This document shows positions 49,501 to 59,900 of a DNA stretch of 64,000 nucleotides, piece by piece. Below the pieces are notes generated by a model. It was given only the letters and a program-made list of their open reading frames with translations, had not been told where the DNA came from and did not search any database. This DNA is from Phoronis australis (lineage: Eukaryota; Phoronida; Phoronidae), in the NCBI GenBank assembly GCA_002633005.1, contig NMRA01000311.1:137839-201838 (forward strand), in the 5' to 3' direction. Made by a program: the position numbers and the translations under genes. Position 1 is the first letter of the stretch. Each line of letters starts with the position of its first letter.

Positions 49501-52500
49501 AAATTTGTGAGTATTTAACGCTGCAGGTAAGAGCATAATCTAAACATTTTCTCGATGATCTAAAAAATCAATTTTGGCGCATAAAAGTGGTGGGAAAATT
49601 ATGTGACCTGGCATTTACAAATGCGAGCTGGATTTCCAAAATGCGACCTGGGATTTTGGCTAGGTCGCAAAATGCGACCTGGCGATTTTAATAGCGTGGA
49701 GGCCTGTTTTAAAATTTCTAAATGCACAGACTTGTCAACAAGGGCAAAAGAGAATTAATTGGATTAGAATCATTTTAAAAGAGCAAAACAAATCAGCTTA
49801 CCTGGCCCTATTCCCAGGACTGTGGTGGATCCAGCAGCTATTTGGGTTCTTCCAGCATCACGTATCAGCGTTGTTACTAAGCCCATGTCACCTGCTTTCT
49901 TTGATAAGTCTATTCTAAATTACACAAGGAAATAAAATGGACTATCTTCTAAGTATATCTATTAAAAAGAAACAGGAACCTGGTGTGGAATCCGAAACGA
50001 TTCCACTGTCACTTCTAGATTACAAAAACAGTGCCCTCCCAGTCTCGGACCAACAAACACCAAACCTACGATGCAAGTTTCATATAACTGCTCCAAAACT
50101 TCACGCACATAGCAAGAATACTCCATACCCGAAGACCAGATTCCTCAACTAGACCAAAGATCCTTGTCAAGAGTTTGGACCCTGGGAATGGAATATTTTT
50201 GATGCCTGCATGAAGTTTGTACCACAGGTTTGGTATTTGCTGGTCCAGGACTGGGGTTCAGAGGATCAAACATGGAATTTAGAGGCACAGCCATTAAATC
50301 TTTGCCACCACCCGAAGAAAGAAAAGTAATCATGATGATCTACGGTACAGGATCAAGGATCAATCTGAATCAAGGCACCCAAATATTTGTGCGCACAATC
50401 AAGTACACGAGTACACAAACTTGCACTTTTGAGTATGCAGTCCAAACCAACGGATTTGAGCGAGAAAACTTGTTTGTATGCTCAAGTTAGTGTGCTCGAA
50501 AAATGATCTAAACACTCAAACCTGTAGTTGGTAAACTCTAAATTTTATACTGTACGCTCGTATTTTTGGACTACACACTTGCAAGTGCAGGTTCGTGCAC
50601 CAGTAAATGTTTGTGAGCTTTGTGAATGAAAACAGCTTACACTACAATAAACAAATCAGAGGAGTCCTTCCCCAGCTATGTGGATTCACCCTTACAGTAG
50701 CCATTGTACAAGACTTCCAACTCACAGTGATTCCTCTGTGTCAGCCTTCAAGCACACTTTAGCTTGGCCAATATTTTCCCATGTCCTGAGAGTAGGCATG
50801 TTGTACCGTTGAGATTTTCTATAAAGACCTACAGCTGCATGACAGCACTGAAAGACAGAACAGACTTGACTTACTTAGGCACAGAATTTGACTTTTTTTT
50901 CCGTAATGCTGAAAGGAGACATAAAAATTTCCTCAGTTCTTGCTATCAACAAGACAAAAAGAAACCAAGCATAGGCATATCAACTACTCATCTTTTTTGA
51001 TGTTTTTTATTTAATTTCAATTCAATAAATAAGCATTTGAGAGTTTAAAACCATTACAAAAGGATTTCGGTGAAAAAACATAATGCAATTTCACCATGAT
51101 AGTCCACCGTGAATAGCCAGCTCACCTTATCTCAATGGTTAAAAATCAAGTGTGCAAGTTTCATGCCTGTATACATTAATGTTGCGTAAGAACCTCTAGT
51201 CTGTACATTTAGCCAAATATCTGTATACTAGCTAATTTCACAAAAAGTATGCACTTTATGAAAATGCAATTTCCGTAGAATTTGATCTTTGACTTTATAC
51301 CAAATCTGCCGTTAATTAGATAATGTGATCTTGACCTTGCTTTTTAGGAAAATTTAGAGATTGCATCAGGGCCATTCTGCGTTGTCTACGAAAGGGGACT
51401 TCACACAAACTCCCAACAAATGGGTTCATTTTTATTGCGCTTTCTTTCTGAAGGGTTGGGGGTTCATCTCACCATCTCTCTGAAGGGTTGGGGGTTCATC
51501 TCACCATCTCTCTGAAGGGGTGAGGGTTCATCTCACCATCTCTCTGAATGGGAGGGTATCCTAATTTCCCAGCGGCACATCCCGTCAGAAATGTAGTTGA
51601 CACATGTCAATCACTTTGATTGACAGTTCTCACCTGAGCTGCCACTTTACCCTTGCCCATCTTAAGATCATTTCTGATCACAAACACCATCTTGTAGTCA
51701 CCAGTGTCACTGAATACACCACTCTGCAAATTTAATGATAACATTGATAAATATATAAATCTTAATCCAGCATGGAAATGCACATCGCAAACATTTCTAA
51801 GTCTGGTCAGCATGCCACCTGTGTCTACATCTCGTGACCTAATCTGGGACTCAAATCTGGGACCTTCTGCTAACTTAGCAGGCGCTCTAGTCCACTGAGC
51901 CATCGGGATCACTAGTCGAATACAGAAATCCAAGGGCGAGATGCCCACTATTAGATCTGATTGGATTTTTGTATACGACTGCTGGTCCCTTTGGCTCAGT
52001 GGACTAAAGCATTGGCACGGTTAGCAAAAGGTCCTGGATTCGAGTCCCAGTTGGGACAGAAATCTTTTCAGACTTATATTCATTTGGTCACATGATGTGG
52101 TGACAGGTGGCGTGCTGACCAAACTTAGAAATGTTAGCGATAACACTTGTGAGTTGGAAGCAAATTGTTGCAAATAACTACAAATACGGTTGAAGTTAAC
52201 ATCAGCTTTTGCTGATTTCATCGTCTTCAGTCTTCTCATAATTTCTGAAGAACAATTTCTCTCATGTTGGTACACAATACGATCGCTCGTGTTGTTATTC
52301 AATATAACTTCAACCGTACCAGAGACATGACATCTAGCAATACATCATTCTTTTTACAGTAGAACTTACCAGCATGCAGCAAGGAATATGCAAGGAAATG
52401 AGATTTACTTAACTTAAACTTTCACTGGTCAGCTTTAGAACCAAAAATCTTTAACAAAATGCAAAGTGAAGCACCACTCCTATCAATGTGCTCAGAGTCA

Positions 52501-53770
52501 TATGTAAACGTCATGTACCAGGAGGGCACCAGTCTCACTTGAAGCATGCAATGTTGACAGGTGGCAGCACAGGTGGGGGTACCTGTCTACAACTGAGTTT
52601 GGGTGAATTCCTCTTGCAATTTTTCATTGAACAATTTTCACAGGGACTCCTTCAGGAGAAGTCACGTGTCACAGTGGTGATGTCATTTCTAGTGAGTGCC
52701 AGTATGAGACGTAGGATAAAAAAACCTCAGTTGTCAGCTAAATTGGTTCTAAGCCAAATGGTTTGAATCTATGCCCATCAATTTAAATTCGATTCCCTTA
52801 CTAAAAAACACTTCTGTTTCCTGGTGATAACTTTCATTTGGGAAGTGACCCAGGAGAATTATCAACCCTGGCACCTGTGAGTCACTAACTAAAAGCTAGT
52901 AATGTAGGTTGGTGGAACAACTACATACAATTGGTAACTGATCTGTTGTGTGCCCCGTTCACTACATATCTACCCATGGACAAGGCGATGACGTATCCTA
53001 ATCCATCCTGTATGCCAGGAGGTTTTCTTTAATTTACGCTTAACCCTGCCCCTGGCTAAACCATACCAGTCACATTGCTGTGTGTATTCCTTTAGAGTAG
53101 AGACAGTTGCAATCACCATTTCTTTCCGAATAGTTCTTCATTCTGAGACAAAAACTGAAGACTGAGCAGTCAGTGTGCTCAAGGTTAAACAGAAATGTAG
53201 AAGGTTGCATGGGGAGTCACCCGTCCTCTAGCCACGCGCTGAGGGGCGGAAGCACCAATGAGGGGACCTGTTCACCTGTGACTTTCATTACAAAACATAT
53301 ATAGATGTCCAGGTCCACAAGGGGCAAATGTCCACTGCAACAACCAAAAATACCTTGACGACACGTTCTGGTTGTGTCGGTGAAAAACAAGAAACAGAAA
53401 ATAGGGTAAGGTAAAGCATGAAAATAATACATCAACTTTGCAGTGTATGTCTCAAAACCCAACATTTTAATGGTGAGGTGGGATGCGGGACAAAGCTCCA
53501 AAAAGTGGGACGATCCCACCAAAAGCCAGGCAGTGCTAGTCTGCTAGTCAAAAGAGGGACAGTTGGTAATTATGTGATCCACCAAACCGCACACAACACA
53601 TTTCAGATTCAGTCATTTGTTGTACAACGGCACGCTATCAGTACCACTTTGTCAGTCAGATCCTCCGTGACTTTAGCCAAGTGTGAACGCTGCACACGAC
53701 TTCTTAACATCCATCCGATGCATAATCCACAACCAACACCAAAAGCAGTGATTAGATAGTGATTTTCCAT
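46536..53770 (-). CDS. PTRH2: Peptidyl-tRNA hydrolase 2, mitochondrial (PTRH2/BIT1)
   Basis: PTH2-family enzymes release peptides from peptidyl-tRNA. The animal mitochondrial form, also called Bit1, is outer-membrane anchored and linked to anoikis. Coding exons on the minus strand are 53770-53645, 51723-51634, 50847-50726, 49914-49802 and 46585-46536. All have GT-AG introns and matching phases (0, 0, 2, 1), giving 166 residues, close to the usual length of about 180. Residues 5-22 ([15 protein letters not shown] core) are the N-terminal membrane anchor. The PTH2 domain starts about 51 with [16 protein letters not shown] (57-72), continues with a QCCHA block where vertebrates have QCSHA, and ends with [10 protein letters not shown] (132-141), TVLGIGP and the terminal [10 protein letters not shown]. 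These include the charged and threonine residues the family conserves around the active site. Introns carry a 2.3-kb hAT-like element (intron 4), a foldback (intron 3) and a SINE pair (intron 1). The start is the first ATG, 205 bp from the divergent ANAPC7 start. Confidence 0.96.
46845..46925. repeat. Diverged interspersed repeat copy (partner near 18316-18410)
   Basis: Both segments share TCCAAATTTGGCT followed about 45 bp later by GAAACTTTC and ATACT, roughly two thirds identical by eye. It lies inside PTRH2 intron 4 and belongs to an unidentified old repeat family. Confidence 0.5.
47115..47240. repeat. Minisatellite, 19-bp unit, about 7 copies
   Basis: ATATCCCTGCCCCCTCAAC and close variants (GCACCC, CTCTGC, CCCTTAAT) repeat about seven times inside PTRH2 intron 4. 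The strand carries a strong pyrimidine bias. Confidence 0.9.
47369..49697. mobile_element. hAT-like TIR element, about 2.3 kb, in PTRH2 intron 4
   Basis: The left end CAGGGCTCGACATAACG is matched in inverse orientation by the right end (reverse complement CAGGCCTCCACGCTA). Just inside both ends, ATGCGACCTGG and GCGAGCTG-type subterminal motifs recur, a pattern seen in hAT elements. The flanks GTTTTAC and GTTTTAA could be an imperfect target duplication. The interior is CpG-rich compared with the host intron. No transposase domain was recognised; the largest frames (80-87 codons at 47989-48231 plus and 48520-48257 minus) look non-functional. It is probably a non-autonomous or decayed copy. Confidence 0.65.
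50391..50618. repeat. Imperfect foldback element in PTRH2 intron 3
   Basis: The arm at 50391-50445 pairs imperfectly with 50566-50618: both arms contain TGCAC-rich blocks and end in AGTCCAA/TTGGACT. The arms are about 50 bp around a 120-bp centre. It is probably a decayed MITE. Confidence 0.55.
51448..51543. repeat. Minisatellite, 32-bp unit x3
   Basis: Units start at 51448, 51480 and 51512. Each begins CTGAAGGG and ends TTCATCTCACCATCTCT. A degenerate fourth copy begins at 51544. It lies in PTRH2 intron 2, about 90 bp from exon 2. Confidence 0.9.
51785..51912 (-). mobile_element. tRNA-derived SINE, minus-strand copy
   Basis: Read on the minus strand it starts GTGATCCCGATGGCTCAGTG (A-box-like TGGCTCAGTGG), has a B-box-like ATTTGAGTCCC about 45 bp further, and a non-tRNA tail with ACAGGTGGCATGCTGACCAG and CTTAGAAATGTT. 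The same head and tail occur on the opposite strand at 51983-52142. The two copies form an inverted pair in PTRH2 intron 1, 60 bp from exon 2. Confidence 0.8.
51983..52142 (+). mobile_element. tRNA-derived SINE, plus-strand copy
   Basis: The head GGTCCCTTTGGCTCAGTGGA carries an A-box-like TGGCTCAGTGG. GGATTCGAGTCCC is a nearly perfect pol III B box. The tail ACAGGTGGCGTGCTGACCAA plus CTTAGAAATGTTAGCGATAA matches the minus-strand copy. The head is tRNA-like, but the following unrelated tail shared by both copies marks a SINE and not a tRNA gene. Confidence 0.8.
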
Positions 53771-53975
53771 GGAAGAGTCACTCAGTCCGAGTGTTCGTGG
53801 TCAAGGATGGACAGAACAGACAGACAAAATTCCTACTCCTGTTAAAGACTTCTCTGATTGGTCCACGTATAACATTAACCAATGAAAACAATTTTAACAA
53901 AATTGCTTCGTTTTACGGGAGGGCGGCGGTCGACAAATTCTTTCAAAACGTATTCTTCTAAATGTCAGTTACAAA
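53771..53975. promoter_or_regulatory. Bidirectional promoter PTRH2 / ANAPC7
   Basis: Only 205 bp separate the divergent start codons. Two CCAAT boxes lie in opposite orientation, ATTGG at 53857-53861 and CCAAT at 53879-53883, 22 bp apart start to start. I see no convincing TATA box in the expected places. Paired CCAAT boxes (NF-Y) in a TATA-less gap are typical of divergent housekeeping genes in animals. Confidence 0.7.
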
Positions 53976-56900
53976 ATGACGTTATTCGAACAGTTGAAGA
54001 AACTATTTGATGCAGAGCTTTACAGCGATATTAGAATTCTGGTATTGTATCATTTCCCCTTTAGATGTCCAAGATACTGATAATCACTGGTAAAACGTTT
54101 AACCGTTTGCAAATACGTAACTACCTTCAGTTGCAATTCGGCAGTTGCCAGTTGGATTACCGACTTGCTTTGCACTGCTTCAAAACTGCTGTCCCTACCA
54201 TTCTTACTAAGCTCTCCAACTTTTCCACTTATGCCTGGAATGCCCCGCTTACTCACACATGTCACACTCAGTGGCGGGNNGGGGGGGGGGGGGGTTGCAA
54301 GGTGGCTGAGGCTCCCCCCATAATTCTCTCATATCACATTTGGCGGTAATTGTTTAAAATATGACGACATTGACCTTCACACATGATTTTGGTACCGTTC
54401 GATTCCTCGCAAAGTTATCTTTCCAAAAGTATATGAATTTATCCCCTACTTTGTTTCCTATTTTATCGTCGAATTTGGTTCGCACTGTTTCCCGGTTGAC
54501 ACCGCCATGATAGCTCAACTAAAGATTACAGCGACACCTTTTGTTAATGAATGAAATGGCATCATCGATTCTGAATGGTGTTTGACTGCGCGAGATTCCT
54601 CCTAAAGTTTTCCTGACATGATATGGAGGAACAAGTATCAGCATTTCACCTGTTCCAATTTTTTTTGTAATTGTGACCACGAAATTGTCTGAAGTGATAC
54701 CAGCTTCACCAATATGGACCTCAAAAACAACTTCCGCTTTTTTCGCGGTTTCGTGCTAACAGATGCGTATCAGGGTTACTATAGGATCGAATTCGAACCC
54801 TTGACACCGTAACTCGGGCAGGGGATAGACGAGTCTCGGTCAATTTGACCTTATAAAAAGCGACGATCTATAGAAGTCGGTAGATTAGTTTTTGACCGCC
54901 ATTACTACCGCGTACCGTGAAATAGTGCGAGCAGAAATTTCACGATAAAATATTAAAAAACCAGGTAGGAAGAATTTCTGTGTATTTTTGGAATGATAAC
55001 TTTGCAAGGAATCAAACGATACCAAAATCATGTTTGTAAGTCAATGTCGTCATATTGTAAACAATTACCCATTTGGCAGTTCGGGGGTACAAATGTCTGA
55101 CGGGCAAAATTCTGGCTAATACTCTGCCCTGTCCCCCTCCCCCCAACTCAAAATCCTGGATCCGCCCCAGCTGACACTGCTAGTACTAGTAGTATAACCA
55201 ACAAGTTAGCTGTGTATGGAACTGAAGACTACTTTATTTGATTTTTGTCTGTTTTTATTCATCTAGGTAATGGTCGGATAGGTGGTCCATGATTTAAAAG
55301 TGTTTTGTGAACAAGTTAACCCCACTGAATAATCATTTTTGTCTCTCATTCTTTACTGGATTGGGTGTTGCGGTGCACATATATGATCCAGGTTGTAGAA
55401 TGGCCTAGATCAAATGTCTTGCCTTTTTATGCAATGGTCAAAGACTCAGAACCATGCTCAGAATTGACGCTACCGCAGATTACACTGAGCTTTCTCAAAA
55501 CAGCAGATTTTCATTCCCAGATATCATTTTATGTCCATTGTAGTACCGTACACTTCATGTTCCAAACATCGCTATATACAACTAGAGAATTATGACATAT
55601 AGATGGCGCTTGCTATTCGCCCTAGCCGCCATGTTTCTTTTGTCTCTAAGTCCATTGTTTAATTAGCGGTTACGATCATAGAAAATAACTCGCAAGTATT
55701 TCTTCACTGTTTATTGATTACAGCAAACTACGAATGATCGTAACCTGAAAGAACAGAGACAGGGGGTAAATACTAGGTCGCTAACAAGTGACGTGTGATT
55801 ACCACAGGTTAACAATGCTAGAGATGTGCTAAGGCTACAATAAATGAGGGAATCTTACCGCTAATTAAACAATGGACTTAGAGACAAAAGGAACATGGCG
55901 GCTAGGGCGAATAACAAGCGCCATCTATATGTCATCAATTCTCTAACAACTACAGTAAGACTAGTGGAGGAATGGAGGTCATTCAAAAGGCCTAAACCTT
56001 GTTTATCCCTTTAGGCTGAGTTGGTTCTCCCCATGTGTTCTCACAGTGAAGAGATGCTCACCAATAGTGAAAAATACCAGCTGATGGTCTACTATGCTGA
56101 TGCATTGTACCATACGAAGGACTTCAAGAAAGCGGAGGTACTGCTAACATCTAATGTGGAAGGAATTCTGGAATGTGCATTCTTATGACCTAAGAAGCTA
56201 TATTCTATTGTCAAATGGATGCAGTTTTATCTTTTCTAAATGATTGATACTCGGTGCTCAACATATCGCAGCTGTTAACTTTTGGTATATGCCCTACATG
56301 ACTGGTTGTGCAGTGACTATTTTGGTTTGGAAAATGAACACCAATTTTTGACAAAAATAATTGCCATTTTTTACTTTTCAAGGGGCTCTAATCTTGTTGC
56401 TAGTGTCCACCACATTTTCTTCAAAATAATGTGGAAGCTATATGTAGTACACACTAGACCATTTCCGGTAATCTTTTTTGTAAAAATGAGAAAACGAAAT
56501 TGTATTTATTTGCCATATTGAGCCCCAAATTGGCGACATATTTTCCCAACATTCAAACTTTGTGAGAGCTTAAACTTATTGACACGAAAGCTGTGAACTA
56601 TCTACTTCCGTGAAATTATGACATGAAACTCATTTTCACCCGTTCAAGAACTCATGGTTTCTTAACATCATTTTTCACTTCAAGTGTTTTCAACAGTTGT
56701 TCTGCACTAAGCGTAATAGTTGTTCAATATTATTTCCAGTGCTTCTACAGAAAGGCATTACACGTGAGGAAAGAAATTAACAAAATGCGCGGGAAGCAAA
56801 TGCCTTCTGTGAGTATTGGTTGCAGTGTGTGCGGTCATACAGTACAAGACAAAATGAGTATTGGTTGCAGTGTGTGCGGTCATACAGTACAAGACAAAAG

Positions 56901-59900
56901 CAATCAGACAAAATAACCTTATCGCTTTCTTAACCCAGAATTCTGTTGACAGCAAAAGTGACTGGTAATAACTATTAGGATGGGAAAATTCTAATTACAA
57001 AATGACTCGGCCACTTTACTAACTTTCCTGTTAGTTCGTCTTCATTCTCAGTTATGAGGAAAGACTACTCTGACGAGGAATTTGTCTTCTTCCCAGCTGC
57101 ATGATGGGAGATTATGAACCATTTTGTCACAATACTTTTGGCTTGTGCCCAGCTGCATGATGGGAGATTATGAACCATTTTGTCACAATACTTTTGGCTT
57201 GTGCCCAGCTGCATCATGGGAGATTATGAACCATTTTGTCACAATACTTTTGGCTTGTGCCCAGCTGCATGATGGGAGATTGTGAACCATTTTGTCAGAA
57301 TACTTTTGGCTTGTGCCCAGCTGCATGATGGGAGATTGTGAACCATTTTGTCAGAATACTTTTGGCTTCTGCCCAGCTAGTCATGATAGGAGATTCTGAA
57401 CCATTTTGTCAGAATACTTTTGGCTTCTGCCCAGCTTGTCATGATAGGAGATTATGAACCATTTTGTCAGAATACTTTTGGCTTCTGCCCAGCTAGTCAT
57501 GATAGGAGATTATGAACCATTTTGTCAGAATACTTTTGGCTTCTGCCCAGCTAGTCATGATAGGAGATTCTGAACCATTTTGTCAGAATACTTTTGGCTT
57601 CTGCCCAGCTAGTCATGATAGGAGATTCTGAACCATTTTGTCAGAATACTTTTGGCTTGTGCTACATACTTGATTGACTGCAGCATCTGTTTTATATTAC
57701 GAAAATTCACTTATTTTGCTCAGAAATAATTGTCAAAGTTGTTTAAATATTTTCTATTTTTGCTGAACATAACGTGGACTTTGCCAACTGTTGTTTTATG
57801 ACGTCTCAACTGCACAAACCAAGCTAACAACAGACTAAAATTTTCTTAATCTTTATTTTTGTTGAGAAATTTGATGAAAAATATTCACTTGTGTCCCACG
57901 TTGCGTGCTAGATAGATGGAGAAGTGGAATCAGCTATATTGTAAGGAGAATCATTTGATTGTGACGACTAAAATTGATCTAGTTTCTGTTCCATTGTGTA
58001 TTCCATTGAGCATCATGGTGTTTTAAGAAACTATTTGCTATCTGTCCATGTGAATAAGAGACACAATATTTACCGATGAAGAAAAGAATGTAGACGGTCT
58101 AATGTCTTTTGCTGTGCATCAGACGTCCGCATGCCTCATGGTGAGGGTCCATGGGGTGAAACACCCGCGTACGATATTTACTAGGTCTGCTTGTAGTGAA
58201 GAACACGGTACTATTTTTATTATCTGGTTAGAATAGAATTGATGTCTGTATAAGTTGGCAGCAAACTTTTATTAATACAAGTACAGTTGAGAACAACACT
58301 TGCTTCTGAAAATTCTAACAAATTCTTGGAAGCTAGAATCAGTAGAAAGCAGTGTTGTCTTCAATCGTACACAGTACCAGACTAAGTGTTGTCTTCAATC
58401 TAGTACAGTACTTGTACTAGTCTTGAGTAGAATGAGAAGGTGAAGCTGTTTGAATATTGTGGAAATATTCAGAGGGTCTGTTGTGACTTCCTGAAACAAC
58501 TGTTTCATTAGCACCTTCTAGTGTGGCTGGTAGGACCAGAACAATTGTTTCGTTAGCACCTTCTAGTATGGCTGGTACGATCAGAACAATCGTCTCACCA
58601 GTACCTTCTAGTATGGCTGGTACAATCAGAACAATCTTTTCACTAGTACCTTCTAGTATGGCTGGTACGATCAGAACAATCGTTTCCCCAGCACCTTCTA
58701 GTATGGCTGGTACGATCAGAACAATCGTTTCACCAACACCTTCTAGTATGGGTGGTACGATCAGAACTATTGTTTCATTAGCACCTTGTAGTAAACTGAG
58801 CTTCCCATTTAATGTAATTTTTTCTTCATTTTTCTAGAGATGTTGTGATTATTCTTCAACTATTTACTAAATTAATTTAACATTACAGCATGTCAGAAAA
58901 ATCTGTTGAACTTCTTAACAAATGATTTTCAAAATGTTAATCTATTATTAGCTTGATCTGCTATGTGTAGATGTCTCAAAAGAACATTTGGTAGCATTTC
59001 TATTATTTGCCACAAAGTAATCAGTCTTTGAAAAATAGAAACAAACTGGTAAGTATTGTTGTGCGAAATCAGTGAAGAATTATTGTACATCTCTTGAAGA
59101 TATGCATGGCAAAGATGAAAGGAAAAACAGTTTATCAGAGTTGACTATACACCAAATGTAACAATGTAATATGCTAATGATCTCTTACTTGTCAGGACCT
59201 GATATCTGATGTCGAAGTCAAGTTCAAGATTCACCTGTGTCACAAAGCTTTGAAACAGTGGCGAGAGGCGATCTCAGTGGTAAGTTTCAATGAACTAACT
59301 AAGGATCAGCTCTGAAGGTCAAAAATTGCAAAGCCAAACTGTCTAGAATAAATCAAGTTTGTGATCACCAATATGACTGGATTAGTAATCTTCAAATTGT
59401 AGTCGGTGCATGGTGTAGGTGCTTGAAATTAGCAACTGTAACTTTGAAAGTCTCTCGCAGGCTTGCCGCACTAATTAGGTTCTGCTAAATTTGCAAACTT
59501 CACACTAACTTGTATATATCAAGGCATTGATTATGAATGATTCCATTGAAGCTATCAATAAACTCCATTTTGGTGTTATGTGTAATTAGGAAATTCTTGC
59601 CATATTAAAGAACTCAAACAAAAACAAGTCAAAAGTATTAAGACAAAATGACTCAAGATTCCTTGCCAAATTCATCGTTGGAACGATTTCCCTTCATGAC
59701 CCAGAATGAAGGGGAATTAACTGGAAAGTTAGTAAGATAGTGAAGTTGCTCTGCAATTATGTTAATACTCATCATTTTTGCCGTTTAATCAAATTAGCTG
59801 TCATGGAGATATGGTATTTAAATGTTATTTCATCTCATAATGAACCAAAACAATGTTTCCAACCACTGTACGTGACGTTTTTAATAACTATGTTCTGTAT

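Noticed and set aside
50145-50490. Open frames on both strands in PTRH2 intron 3
   Set aside because: They are antisense to each other, overlap a foldback repeat, have no splice signals, and the PTRH2 exons on either side are already complete.
51983-52060. Candidate tRNA gene with a strong B box
   Set aside because: The cloverleaf is incomplete, and the sequence runs into a tail shared with a second copy, so it is a SINE head.
53217-53759. ORFs of about 100 codons on both strands next to PTRH2 exon 1
   Set aside because: They are intronic or antisense shadows. The real exon 1 frame (53770-53645) is defined by the membrane anchor and by phase agreement with exon 2.
58523-58837. 104-codon ORF with a 15-residue repeat as a gene
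   Set aside because: It is explained by a 45-bp minisatellite in an ANAPC7 intron, with no splice sites or promoter.
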